DNA from: CAZAZQ01 sp964489705
GTDB taxonomy: Bacteria > Zixibacteria > MSB-5A5 > GN15 > FEB-12
DNA: 64,000 bases
Direction: 5' to 3'
NCBI GenBank assembly: GCA_964489705.1
Contig: CAZAZQ010000004.1
Location: 116,263-180,262, forward strand
Under the pieces are notes generated by a model, which was not told the origin of the DNA, did no database searches, and saw only the letters and a program-made list of their open reading frames with translations. Of this stretch, positions 9,051 through 17,899 are shown in pieces (the stretch's first letter is position 1; the number at the start of each line of letters is the position of its first letter). The position numbers and the translations under genes are program-made.

Positions 9051-10022
9051 ATGAAAATCGTCATACCGGTAGCAGGAGTTGGTTCGCGTTTACAACCGCA
9101 CACCTTTACCGTTCCCAAGGCACTTCTCCACGTTGCCGGTAAGCCGGTGCTTGCCCATATCTTGGAGCCTGTGCTTCAGCTTCAGCCGGAAGAAGTCATC
9201 TTCGTCATCGGCTTCAAAGGGGAACAAATCAAAGAATACGTCACGAACACCTATTCTTTCCCGACTCGCTTTGTCCCTCAAGAACAACTGTTGGGACTGG
9301 GTTATGCTCTTCATCTGGCGTTGCAGGAAGTTCCCACCGGTCCGGTGCTGACCGTCCTCGGTGATACGATTGTGGAATGTAATCTGAAAGATTTCATAGC
9401 CGCGGGCAAGTATGTGCTGGGTTTGCACCGGGTCGACGATCCGCAGCGCTTCGGCATTGCGGAAGTCAACGGAAACACGGTGACCAAACTGGAGGAAAAA
9501 CCGGCTGCTCCCCGCTCCGATTTAGCTCTCATCGGCTTGTACTATTTCGATGAAGTTGAGACGCTGAAGGCGGAACTTGCCGCCCTTGTTCAAAAAGGCA
9601 AACGCACCGGCGGGGAAATTCAACTGACCGACGCGTTGCAGGCGATGATTGAGAACGGGACTTCTTTCGTCCCGTACGAAGTCAGCCAGTGGTACGACTG
9701 CGGCAAGAAAGAAACCCTCCTGCAAACCAACCGCCATCTCTTGAAGAAAATATCGTCGGTGCCTGCTCCCGAAGGCTCTCTGGTGGTTCCGCCGGTCTTC
9801 ATTGCTCCTTCGGCACGGATAACCAACTCCATCATCGGACCTTATGTTTCCGTCGCCGAAGACGCGGTCATTGAAAATTCCATCGTCACCGACTCCGTTA
9901 TCGGAGTGGGAGCGCAGTTGGAACATACGATACTCGACAACTCATTGATAGGTAGGAAAGCGATAGTAAAGGGGGTAAAACAAAACATCAACATCGGTGA
10001 TTATTCTCACGTGTGCCGATGA
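9051..10022 (+). CDS. Sugar-1-phosphate nucleotidyltransferase with hexapeptide tail
   Basis: 323 aa. The N-terminal NTP-transferase domain starts with IPVAGVGSRLQPHT and VPKALL, the nucleotide-binding signature of RmlA/GalU-type enzymes, and has the catalytic-strand motif LGDTIV. Residues from about 240 form left-handed beta-helix repeats (SIIGPYVSV, VIENSIV). The long form with this tail is typical of archaeal and bacterial glucose-1-phosphate thymidylyl- or uridylyltransferase-like proteins. It should make an NDP-sugar for surface glycans. The exact nucleotide and sugar are not predictable. metK follows 64 nt downstream. Confidence 0.85.
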   Translation: MKIVIPVAGVGSRLQPHTFTVPKALLHVAGKPVLAHILEPVLQLQPEEVIFVIGFKGEQIKEYVTNTYSFPTRFVPQEQLLGLGYALHLALQEVPTGPVLTVLGDTIVECNLKDFIAAGKYVLGLHRVDDPQRFGIAEVNGNTVTKLEEKPAAPRSDLALIGLYYFDEVETLKAELAALVQKGKRTGGEIQLTDALQAMIENGTSFVPYEVSQWYDCGKKETLLQTNRHLLKKISSVPAPEGSLVVPPVFIAPSARITNSIIGPYVSVAEDAVIENSIVTDSVIGVGAQLEHTILDNSLIGRKAIVKGVKQNINIGDYSHVCR

Positions 10023-10086
10023 CCGGTGTTTGAAAGTCGGTATGGGGAACAGATAAAAAAGCGCTAACATACAAGGAGGACTCAGT

Positions 10087-11250
10087 ATGGGACGGGGAAA
10101 CTTTCTTTTTACCTCCGAATCGGTGACGGAGGGGCATCCCGACAAGCTGTGTGACCAGATTTCCGACGGCGTTCTCGACGAAGTTCTGCGTGTGGACAAG
10201 AAAGGACGGGTCGCCTGCGAGACCTTCGTCACGGTAGGGTTGGTCATTGTCGGTGGCGAAATTACCACCAAGGCGTACGTGAACATCGACGATGTCGTGC
10301 GTAACATCGTGCGGGAAGTGGGATACACCGGACGGCAGTTCGGCTTCGACGCCGACACCTGCTCGGTGTTGAATGCTATTCATTCCCAGTCACCCGACAT
10401 TGCGCAGGGGGTGGATGTCGGCGGCGCCGGTGACCAAGGCTTGATGTCCGGCTACGCCTGCAAGGAAACCAAAGAGTTGATGCCGCTGCCTATCATGCTG
10501 GCGCACAAACTCTGCCGCCAGTTGGCGATGGTACGGAAAAAAGGCATTCTTCCCTATCTGGGTCCCGACGGGAAATCCCAAGTAACGATAGAATATCAAA
10601 ACGGTGTCCCGCACCGCGTGGAAGCGGTGGTCATCTCTTCTCAACACACCGAAGAAGTGCTTGACCGCACCAAAAAGAAAATGAAGAAAAGCGCCATTGA
10701 GGAAATCATCGACCGGGTGGTGTTGCCTATCGTTCCGAAAAATATGATAGACAGAAACACCAAGTTCTACGTCAACCCGACCGGGAAGTTCGTCATCGGC
10801 GGACCGCGTTCCGACACCGGCATGACCGGCAGGAAAATTATCGTCGACACTTACGGCGGCATGGCGTCCCACGGCGGGGGTGCTTTTTCCGGAAAAGATC
10901 CCACCAAGGTCGACCGCTCGGCAAGCTACATGGCGCGTTACATCGCCAAAAACGTCGTCGCCTCCGGTTTGGCGGAAAAATGCACCATCCAACTGGCGTA
11001 CGCCATCGGCATCGCCGAACCGGTCTCGATGATGGTCTTTACCGACACCACCAACAAAGTGCCGGAAGAACGCATCGTCGAGCTGATTAAAAAACATTTC
11101 GACCTGACGCCGCGCGGCATTATCAAGACGCTGAACCTCCTCCAACCGATTTACGGCAAGACCGCCACCTACGGTCACTTCGGCAGGACGGAAAAGGAAT
11201 TCACGTGGGAGAAAACCGATAAAGCGAAAATTTTGTTCAAGGAGGCATAG
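10087..11250 (+). CDS. metK: S-adenosylmethionine synthetase
   Basis: 387 aa, normal length. It makes SAM from methionine and ATP. Visible signatures are SVTEGHPDKLCDQISD at the start, the GAGDQGLMSGYA loop and the GGGAFSGKDPTKVDRS segment near residue 265. An AGGAGG site precedes ATG. Only 1 nt separates its stop from ahcY, so the two SAM-cycle genes form an operon. No SAM riboswitch is visible in the 64-nt leader. Confidence 0.97.
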   Translation: MGRGNFLFTSESVTEGHPDKLCDQISDGVLDEVLRVDKKGRVACETFVTVGLVIVGGEITTKAYVNIDDVVRNIVREVGYTGRQFGFDADTCSVLNAIHSQSPDIAQGVDVGGAGDQGLMSGYACKETKELMPLPIMLAHKLCRQLAMVRKKGILPYLGPDGKSQVTIEYQNGVPHRVEAVVISSQHTEEVLDRTKKKMKKSAIEEIIDRVVLPIVPKNMIDRNTKFYVNPTGKFVIGGPRSDTGMTGRKIIVDTYGGMASHGGGAFSGKDPTKVDRSASYMARYIAKNVVASGLAEKCTIQLAYAIGIAEPVSMMVFTDTTNKVPEERIVELIKKHFDLTPRGIIKTLNLLQPIYGKTATYGHFGRTEKEFTWEKTDKAKILFKEA

Positions 11251-11251
11251 G

Positions 11252-12511
11252 ATGCCGGTCAAACGCGATATCGCCAACATTGCCTTGGTGCGCCAGGGAA
11301 AAGACAAAATCGAATGGGCAGAGCGTACCATGCCGGTGCTGCAGCTCATCCGGGAGCGCTTCAGAAAGCAAAAGCCGTTGCGCGGGTTGAACATCGCCTG
11401 CTGTTTGCATGTCACCACCGAGACGGCGAACTTGATGCGGACGCTGAAAGCCGGAGGCGCCAACGTGGCGCTCTGTGCTTCCAATCCGCTTTCAACCCAA
11501 GACGACACGGCAGCGGCGCTGGTAAAAGAATATCATATTCCCGTCTTTGCCATTCACGGCGAAAATACAAAGACGTATTACAAGCATATTCACCAAGCGC
11601 TGGACATCAAACCCCATATCACTATGGACGACGGAGCGGACTTGGTCTCCACTCTCCATACCAAGCGTAAAGAACTCATCGAGAATGTCCTTGCCGGGAC
11701 GGAAGAAACCACCACCGGTGTGATACGGTTAAAGGCAATGGCAGCGGACGGAGCCCTGCACTACCCGGTGATTGCCGTCAACGACTCCAAAACCAAGCAC
11801 TTCTTCGACAATCGCTATGGAACGGGACAGTCCACCATCGACGGCATCCTCCGAGCTACGAATATGTTGATTGCCGGTTCGACGGTGGTGGTGGCGGGCT
11901 ACGGCTGGTGCGGCAGAGGAGTGGCGGTGCGAGCCAAGGGAATGGGTGCTCATGTCATCGTCACGGAAGTCGACCCCATCAAAGCCATCGAAGCGGTCAT
12001 GGATGGGTTTCAAGTGATGCCGATTGCCAAAGCCGCCTCGCGGGGGGATTTGTTTATTACCCTGACCGGCGATATCAACGTCATTCGGCTGGAGCACTTC
12101 AAAAAGATGAAAGACGGTGCCATCGTCTGTAATTCGGGACATTTCAACGTCGAGCTGGATCTTGCCTCGCTGAACAAAGCTGCTTCCAAAAAACGTCCTG
12201 TCCGTCCCAATGTTATGGAATACACCCTCAAGGGTAAGAAGATATACATTCTGGCGGAAGGCAGACTGGTCAATCTTTCCGCTGCCGAAGGGCACCCGGC
12301 GATGGTCATGGATATGTCGTTTGCCAACCAAGCGCTGGCGGCGGAATACATCGCCAAAAAGCACGCTGCGTTGGAGCGTACAGTCTACACCGTCCCGGAA
12401 AAAATCGACCGCGACATCGCCGCCTTGAAGCTCAAATCGATGGGAGTAACTATCGACCGTTTGACGCCCGAACAGAAAAAATATCTCAGTTCGTGGGAGA
12501 TGGGAACGTAA
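11252..12511 (+). CDS. ahcY: Adenosylhomocysteinase
   Basis: 419 aa, the shorter form common in bacteria and archaea. It hydrolyses S-adenosylhomocysteine to adenosine and homocysteine, removing the product of methyl transfer. Visible are TTETANL, the DDGADLV segment, the NAD-binding VVVAGYGWCGRGVA loop (about residues 210-225) and a C-terminal KKYLSSW tail. It directly follows metK, so synthesis of SAM and removal of SAH are co-expressed. Confidence 0.97.
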   Translation: MPVKRDIANIALVRQGKDKIEWAERTMPVLQLIRERFRKQKPLRGLNIACCLHVTTETANLMRTLKAGGANVALCASNPLSTQDDTAAALVKEYHIPVFAIHGENTKTYYKHIHQALDIKPHITMDDGADLVSTLHTKRKELIENVLAGTEETTTGVIRLKAMAADGALHYPVIAVNDSKTKHFFDNRYGTGQSTIDGILRATNMLIAGSTVVVAGYGWCGRGVAVRAKGMGAHVIVTEVDPIKAIEAVMDGFQVMPIAKAASRGDLFITLTGDINVIRLEHFKKMKDGAIVCNSGHFNVELDLASLNKAASKKRPVRPNVMEYTLKGKKIYILAEGRLVNLSAAEGHPAMVMDMSFANQALAAEYIAKKHAALERTVYTVPEKIDRDIAALKLKSMGVTIDRLTPEQKKYLSSWEMGT

Positions 12512-12609
12512 CGGTTAATTATCCCAACGATTTTACGACATTACTAGTATAAAAAGCGGTTGCCCTCGTTTCTCAAAAGAGGTATCTTTAGTAAGTGGAG
12601 ATAAGCGGT

Positions 12610-13260
12610 ATGACTTTCCCAAAGTTGAATCTCAAAAAAAATTTCTGTTATAGCTTCGAAATCGAAATTGCAGCTCGCCTGAGTTCTGAAATTTATTCGA
12701 AGATGTTAGGCGCTCGTATCTTTGAAAATTTTCGAGAGAAGGAGCCCAATCTTTTCATAAAAAAGTACAGAATAGATAAAACTGAGTACACGATGAGTTA
12801 TTTAGCCTTCTGGCCGACAGTTGGAAAAAGTGTATTGATGATTAACCACTTCGAATATCGACCTGGCAAAGCTGAGCTTCAAGGGAGAGAACCCATAAAA
12901 GTAAATTTCAACAAATTGTACTCCTTTTTCAGAAATATTCAATTTGATTGCCAAGGAAGTGCAACAGCTAAGTTCAAATTCCCTCTCAGTAAATTTTCTC
13001 CTATTATTGATCTCCCCTACTCGCAGCCAAGTCTTCTCACCGAAAAGAAAATTGAGATCAGGGGCGTCGATCTTATTGTTGAATCGAAGGAAAAAAAGTA
13101 CTGGCAAAGTATATCCTTAACAGACGAACTTATTTATCAAAAAGTCGGCATCTTAAATATTGAGGAAAAACTTTCTCAACAGTTGATAAAAAATGTCTAC
13201 CAAGAAGCAACTCGGTATGCCAAAGAACTAATTCGAACGAAAAAAGGCAGTAAGAAATGA
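12610..13260 (+). CDS. Hypothetical protein, first gene of AT-rich cassette
   Basis: About 216 aa, no family recognised. GGAG at 12597-12600 sits 9 nt before ATG 12610, which I prefer to the in-frame GTG at 12595. The protein is lysine- and phenylalanine-rich with alternating strand-like segments in the middle and a helical C-terminus ending in a basic KKGSKK tail. Base composition is clearly more AT-rich than ahcY upstream and the peptidase downstream, which suggests transfer. Its stop overlaps the next start (ATGA). Confidence 0.65.
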   Translation: MTFPKLNLKKNFCYSFEIEIAARLSSEIYSKMLGARIFENFREKEPNLFIKKYRIDKTEYTMSYLAFWPTVGKSVLMINHFEYRPGKAELQGREPIKVNFNKLYSFFRNIQFDCQGSATAKFKFPLSKFSPIIDLPYSQPSLLTEKKIEIRGVDLIVESKEKKYWQSISLTDELIYQKVGILNIEEKLSQQLIKNVYQEATRYAKELIRTKKGSKK

Positions 13261-13658
13261 CACCTCATGTACACAGATTTAGGAAAGAGCTCGAAGAGCT
13301 TGGGCTTTATGATCCTGAGTATAAAGCAAATAAATTGAAGGAAAAAACTTTACAGTACTCTGCTCCTCGAAATCCGTTTCAAGCAATTTTTACCGATTTT
13401 GCGAAGCATATTACACCTCAAATAGCTTCTTCAAAAACGGAGGGGGAAGAGCTGAAGTCTCTGAAAAAAGAAATCATGGCTTTAAGGAAAAGACTTGATA
13501 CCTACGCCAAGATGTTTACAGAAGCCAGAAAAATTGAAAGAGAAATAAAAAAAGAAATAGCTGCAATAGAAGTTGAGGCGACCGACTCTTCGACATATAA
13601 ACCCGAAGATTGGCTTCCTTCTGGCAAAGAATTGGAAAAACTTTTTGAAGAAGAGTAA
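13257..13658 (+). CDS. Small coiled-coil protein, middle gene of cassette
   Basis: 133 aa with no signal or membrane segment. Residues about 65-108 form a charged helix likely to be a coiled coil (EELKSLKKEIMALRKRL onward). The C-terminus is acidic and contains WLPSGKELEKLFEEE. Overlaps with both neighbours (ATGA before, TAATG after) imply coupled translation. It occupies the place an antitoxin or adaptor would take beside a PIN nuclease, but this is only inference from position. Confidence 0.65.
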   Translation: MTPHVHRFRKELEELGLYDPEYKANKLKEKTLQYSAPRNPFQAIFTDFAKHITPQIASSKTEGEELKSLKKEIMALRKRLDTYAKMFTEARKIEREIKKEIAAIEVEATDSSTYKPEDWLPSGKELEKLFEEE

Positions 13659-14203
13659 TGACTTATCCTTCTTTTCCTAAAACTGTTTATTTAGATTCGT
13701 CGTATCTTATCAGATTACTCACCTATCAAAGGGACCGCAATGACAAAAGGTGCAGAAAATGCTACTCACTCTATAATCACCTAAAGAAAGAAAAAGTTGA
13801 ACTGGTTGCCTCCTTATTCACTTTGGAGGAGGTTATCTACATTTTGTTCTTCCGTTACGCCCTCCTTCGAAATTCTCCATATAAAAACATCAAAGAATAC
13901 AAGAAAAAAAACCTTGATGACTATGTGAAAAAATATCGAAAGTATTCTGGTATTCCCAAGCGGCTAGTTCATGAATGCAAAACCTTGGGGATCCAAATTC
14001 AGACAACACCACATCCAACCTTTGACCCTACTCTCTACATCAAAGAATATGCTGTCAAATTGCTTCAAAAATATTCCCACCTTGATTCAAAGGATGCCTT
14101 TCACATTGCCGTTGCACGTGTTCTAAGAATAGACATGCTTATCTCATGTGACGATGACTTCTCCAAGGTACAGGAAATTGCCACTTTTAACCCCATCAAG
14201 TAA
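13658..14203 (+). CDS. PIN-domain ribonuclease-like protein
   Basis: 181 aa. The acidic residues expected of a PIN active site are present: Asp13 in YLDSSYLI, Glu57/Glu58 in FTLEEV, Asp143/Asp146 in LDSKDAFHIA, and Asp165-167 in ISCDDDF. A Cys pair (CRKC, residues 32-35) is unusual and could bind metal. PIN proteins of this size are mostly VapC-like RNases in toxin-antitoxin modules. No classic VapB precedes it; the two coupled upstream genes are of unknown type. Confidence 0.8.
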   Translation: MTYPSFPKTVYLDSSYLIRLLTYQRDRNDKRCRKCYSLYNHLKKEKVELVASLFTLEEVIYILFFRYALLRNSPYKNIKEYKKKNLDDYVKKYRKYSGIPKRLVHECKTLGIQIQTTPHPTFDPTLYIKEYAVKLLQKYSHLDSKDAFHIAVARVLRIDMLISCDDDFSKVQEIATFNPIK

Positions 14204-14325
14204 CAGCATAAGTTTTTCCTTGTCTACCGCGAGCCTGAATATCATTCTTAACGTAAGAAACATTCTTCGCACGGATGAAACCCGGCGCTCGGGGATGCGT
14301 AACCCCCCGGAAGGAGGACAAAACA

Positions 14326-16830
14326 ATGCCAAATCTTTTTCATTCCCCCATGTTTCGTAAGGTGTTCATTGTTGTATTCATAACCGGGCTGATGCTTTCG
14401 CTCGGCGTACCCGCCACCGCCCAACGACAAGCCCCGCAACAGCAAGGGTACATGATGCCGCCCCCGGAAATCGCCGAACTGATAGATGCACCCCGCACTC
14501 CGGCGGTTTCTTTCAGCCCGGATCAAAAGTGGATGATGATTCTTCACTATCCTTCCCTGATATCCATCGAGGAAGTCGCCCAGCCGGAAATGCGTCTGGC
14601 GGGGGTTCGTTTTAATCCCCGCACCAACGCTCCCAGCCGGGACTGGTACTTCACCAGCATAACGTTCAAGAAAATCTCCAACGGCTCGGAACATCCTCTC
14701 AGCGGGCTTCCCGAAAATCCGAAAATCACTAACGTCCGCTGGTCACCCAACGGTAAATGGGCATCTTTCACTCTTTCACATAACGACCGTTTGGAACTAT
14801 GGGTCGCCAAGGTCGCAACCGGCGAAGCAAAACTGCTGACGGAGGCACCGTTGAACGCCGTCTACGGTACCCCCTACTATTGGCTCTCCGACAACAAGAC
14901 GATAATCGCCAAGATTATTCCGGAAAACCGCGGTCCCGCCCCGGAAAAGCCGCGCGTCCCAACGGGACCGAATATCCAGGAAAATATCAGCGGCAAAGCT
15001 CCGGCGCGCACCTACCAAGACATGCTCAAAACTCCATACGACGAAGCCGCCTTCGAATATTACCTGACCTGTCAAATTGCAAAAATCAGCTTGGACGGGA
15101 AACGTACCCCCCTCGGGATGCCGGGCATGATCGAATCCGCCGCACCGTCACCCGACGGAAAATATCTCTTGGTGGAAACTATCCACCGTCCCTTTTCCCA
15201 CATGGTTCCGGCGTATCGCTTTCCCCGACGGATTGATGTTTGGGACATGGACGGCAAAGTTGTCTATCGAGTCGTCGACCAACCGCTGGCGGAAAATATT
15301 CCCATCGCTTTCGGTTCGGTCAGAAGCGGTCGCCGGGAAGTTGACTGGCGAGCCGACGCCCCCGCCACTCTCTATTGGGCGGAAGCGCTCGACGGCGGTG
15401 ATGCCGGGACGGAAGCGGGCAAACGAGACCGTATTTTCATGCTGCCGGCTCCTTTCGATGGCGACCCTATTCCGCTGATAACATTGTCCCTTCGATACAG
15501 CGATGTGACCTGGGGAGACGACAACCTCGCCATCGTCAGTGAATGGTGGTGGCAAAGCCGTACCGTGCGCTCGTGGCGGGTGTTTCCGGGTTCACCGGAC
15601 AAAGAGCCACGGTTGCTGATCGATCGTTCGTGGGAAGACCGCTACGGCGACCCGGGACGTCCGTTAATCCGACGTACCAAGTGGGGTACGGGAGTCCTGT
15701 TGACCGCCGATAACGGCAGAACCATTTTTATGTCGGGGGATGGTGCCTCTCCGGAAGGAGACCGACCGTTTCTTGACGAGTTCGACTTGGAAACGTTGAA
15801 GACCAAACGGCTCTTTCGCTCGGAAGCCCCGTACTATGAGCATCCGTATCGTTTCCTTGACGTGAAAAAACGGCTGTTGATTACCCGCCGGGAAGCGGTC
15901 GATGAACCGCCGAATTACTTTGTCCGGGATTTGAAACATGACACCATCAAGCAGTTGACTTTCTTCCCCCATCCCACTCCCCAGTTGAAAGACGTCCACA
16001 AAGAGCTCATCCGTTACGAACGTGCCGACGGGGTGAAGCTGACAGCAACGCTCTACCTGCCCGCCGGGTATTCCCCCGAGAAAGACCGACCGTTGCCGAT
16101 GGTCATGTGGGCATACCCGCAAGAGTATAAAAGCGCCGATGCTGCCGGACAAGTCACCGACTCCCCCTACCGTTTTATCCGCATTCGCTGGTGGTCGCCG
16201 TTGCTCTGGTTGGTGCGGGGGTACGCTGTGCTTGACGACCCGACTATCCCTATCGTCGGGGAAGGAGACCAAGAACCGAACGACACCTACGTTGAGCAGT
16301 TGGTCGCCGGGGCAAAAGCCGCTGTCGATGAAGTGGTGCGACGAGGGGTGGCAGATCCGGATCGAATTGCCATCGGCGGGCACTCCTACGGCGCCTTCAT
16401 GGCTGCAAACCTGCTGGCGCATAGCGACCTTTTCCGTGCCGGTATCGCCCGCAGCGGCGCCTATAACCGTACCTTGACACCGTTCGGGTTCCAATCCGAA
16501 GAGCGCACCCTCTGGGAAGCTCCGGAGGTCTACTTCGCCATGTCGCCGTTCATGCACGCCGACAAAATAAACGAGCCGATTCTCCTGATTCACGGTGAAG
16601 CCGACAACAACAGCGGCACCTATCCGCTCCAAAGCGAACGGTTCTACGGAGCCCTCAAGGGCTTGGGAGCAACGGCACGCTTGGTGATGCTGCCGTACGA
16701 AAGCCATAGTTACCGGGCAAGGGAATCGGTCATGCACGTTCTATGGGAATCTTCCCGCTGGCTGGATAAATATGTCAAGAACGCTCCCCCACGGGAAAAG
16801 AAAGTGGCTGCACCCGAAGAATCGCAATAG
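14326..16830 (+). CDS. Exported S9-family (prolyl oligopeptidase-type) peptidase
   Basis: 834 aa. ATG 14326 is chosen over 14275 because GGAAGGAGG lies 8 nt before it and it starts a signal peptide cleaved near PATAQ. A beta-propeller-like region (about residues 50-560) precedes an alpha/beta-hydrolase domain. The triad is visible: Ser687 in GGHSYGA, Asp760 in HGEADNN, His794 in YESHSY. The MPPPEIAELIDAP start of the mature protein resembles S9D glutamyl endopeptidases, which cut after Glu; this substrate preference is inferred. Probably periplasmic and used in peptide uptake. Confidence 0.9.
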   Translation: MPNLFHSPMFRKVFIVVFITGLMLSLGVPATAQRQAPQQQGYMMPPPEIAELIDAPRTPAVSFSPDQKWMMILHYPSLISIEEVAQPEMRLAGVRFNPRTNAPSRDWYFTSITFKKISNGSEHPLSGLPENPKITNVRWSPNGKWASFTLSHNDRLELWVAKVATGEAKLLTEAPLNAVYGTPYYWLSDNKTIIAKIIPENRGPAPEKPRVPTGPNIQENISGKAPARTYQDMLKTPYDEAAFEYYLTCQIAKISLDGKRTPLGMPGMIESAAPSPDGKYLLVETIHRPFSHMVPAYRFPRRIDVWDMDGKVVYRVVDQPLAENIPIAFGSVRSGRREVDWRADAPATLYWAEALDGGDAGTEAGKRDRIFMLPAPFDGDPIPLITLSLRYSDVTWGDDNLAIVSEWWWQSRTVRSWRVFPGSPDKEPRLLIDRSWEDRYGDPGRPLIRRTKWGTGVLLTADNGRTIFMSGDGASPEGDRPFLDEFDLETLKTKRLFRSEAPYYEHPYRFLDVKKRLLITRREAVDEPPNYFVRDLKHDTIKQLTFFPHPTPQLKDVHKELIRYERADGVKLTATLYLPAGYSPEKDRPLPMVMWAYPQEYKSADAAGQVTDSPYRFIRIRWWSPLLWLVRGYAVLDDPTIPIVGEGDQEPNDTYVEQLVAGAKAAVDEVVRRGVADPDRIAIGGHSYGAFMAANLLAHSDLFRAGIARSGAYNRTLTPFGFQSEERTLWEAPEVYFAMSPFMHADKINEPILLIHGEADNNSGTYPLQSERFYGALKGLGATARLVMLPYESHSYRARESVMHVLWESSRWLDKYVKNAPPREKKVAAPEESQ

Positions 16831-16857
16831 CACAAACCCATCGCAAAGAACCTATAA

Positions 16858-17098
16858 GGCAGGTCTGGAACGGATCTGCCTTTCACTTTCCCCTTGGCAG
16901 GTCTCTTCGAGACCGTTCCCTACAAATGACTGACAGTTTTTCTTAGCGCCGTCAGGAATCCTTTCCTGACGGTTACTATTCCCTTTTTTTGAAGGAAACG
17001 GTCGGGAAGGGATTCCCGACACCTCAGGGTGACTTTTAACCTTACGTTAGGTAATAACACACCCTTAAATTTTAGTAGGGCATGGTCTGGAACAGACC
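16858..17098. repeat. Cluster of five REP-like palindromes
   Basis: Five separate stem-loops lie in 241 bases: GGCAGGTC/GATCTGCC (16858-16880), GGTCTC/GAGACC (16900-16914), a perfect 10-bp CCGTCAGGAA/TTCCTGACGG (16949-16972), GTCGGGAA/TTCCCGAC (17001-17020) and GGTCTG/CAGACC (17084-17098). They fall in two related types, GGCAGGTCT-like and TCAGGAATCC-like. None ends in a proper T-run, so they look like REP-type repeats rather than terminators. No gene is seen in 16831-17299. Confidence 0.7.
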
Positions 17099-17299
17099 TG
17101 CCATTTTCTTTTAACTCCTCTGGCAGGTTTCTCTCGAGACTTTCTTTACTTTTTTGTGAATGGGGCATTGTCTCATTGCACAGAAATTAAAGTTGCTCCG
17201 GCGAAGAAGAGCGTATACAATTAAAGACGGGTAACGCCAATATTGAACAAAAGAGGAAGTGTTATCATTATGAGAAACAGTATAACAGAGGAGTAAGGT

Positions 17300-17899
17300 A
17301 TGAAGTATATCGCAGCGTTCTTACTTATGACTGCCGTTCTGTTGGCGGGGTGCGGCGGCGGTCGCACGGTGACTCGCTTGGATACGGAGAGCGTGACCGA
17401 CTTGAGCGGAAAGTGGAACGATACCGATTCCCGCTTGGTAGCGCAGGAGATGATTTCCGATTGTCTTTCCCGGTCATGGTTGACCGATGCCATTGCGGCG
17501 ACCGGCAAGAAACCGGTGGTGACGGTCGGGACAATTCGGAATCTGACCAACGAGCATATCGCTATGGAGACGTTCATTGCCGATTTCGAACGTGAACTGA
17601 TTAACTCGGGGAAAGTCCGTTTTGTCGCCAACAAGAAGCAACGGGCGGAAGTCCGCGACGAGCGCTGGGAGCAGGCGGAGTTTGCTTCAAAAGAGACGGC
17701 AAAAAAACTTCGTGAAGAGCTGGGCGCCGACTACATTCTCCAAGGTGCTATCAAAACAATCACCGATGAAGTGGAAGGAAAGAAGGTTGTTTTTTATCAA
17801 ACCGATTTGGAGTTAATCAATATCGAGACGATGGAAAAAGTCTGGATTGGCACCAAGAAAATCAAGAAAGGAATCTCCCAAAGCGGTAAGAAATGGTAA
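17300..17899 (+). CDS. lpoB: Penicillin-binding protein activator LpoB-like lipoprotein
   Basis: 199-aa lipoprotein with lipobox LLAGC (Cys18). The mature part starts with DLSGKWNDTDSRLVAQEMI and contains VVTVGTIRNLTNEH and FERELINSGKVRFV, the signature of the LpoB family. In E. coli LpoB reaches from the outer membrane through the wall to activate PBP1B; here that role is inferred. AGGAG precedes ATG. Its last codons overlap the next gene's start, and this partner is common for LpoB in non-enterobacteria. Confidence 0.88.
   Translation: MKYIAAFLLMTAVLLAGCGGGRTVTRLDTESVTDLSGKWNDTDSRLVAQEMISDCLSRSWLTDAIAATGKKPVVTVGTIRNLTNEHIAMETFIADFERELINSGKVRFVANKKQRAEVRDERWEQAEFASKETAKKLREELGADYILQGAIKTITDEVEGKKVVFYQTDLELINIETMEKVWIGTKKIKKGISQSGKKW

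Noticed and set aside
10023..10086. SAM riboswitch before metK
   Set aside because: Only 64 bases, with no multi-helix pattern or conserved SAM-box core.
16746..16765. GGAATCTTCCC inside the S9 peptidase gene as another REP copy
   Set aside because: The flanks do not form a stem and the bases are explained by codons for a conserved helix.
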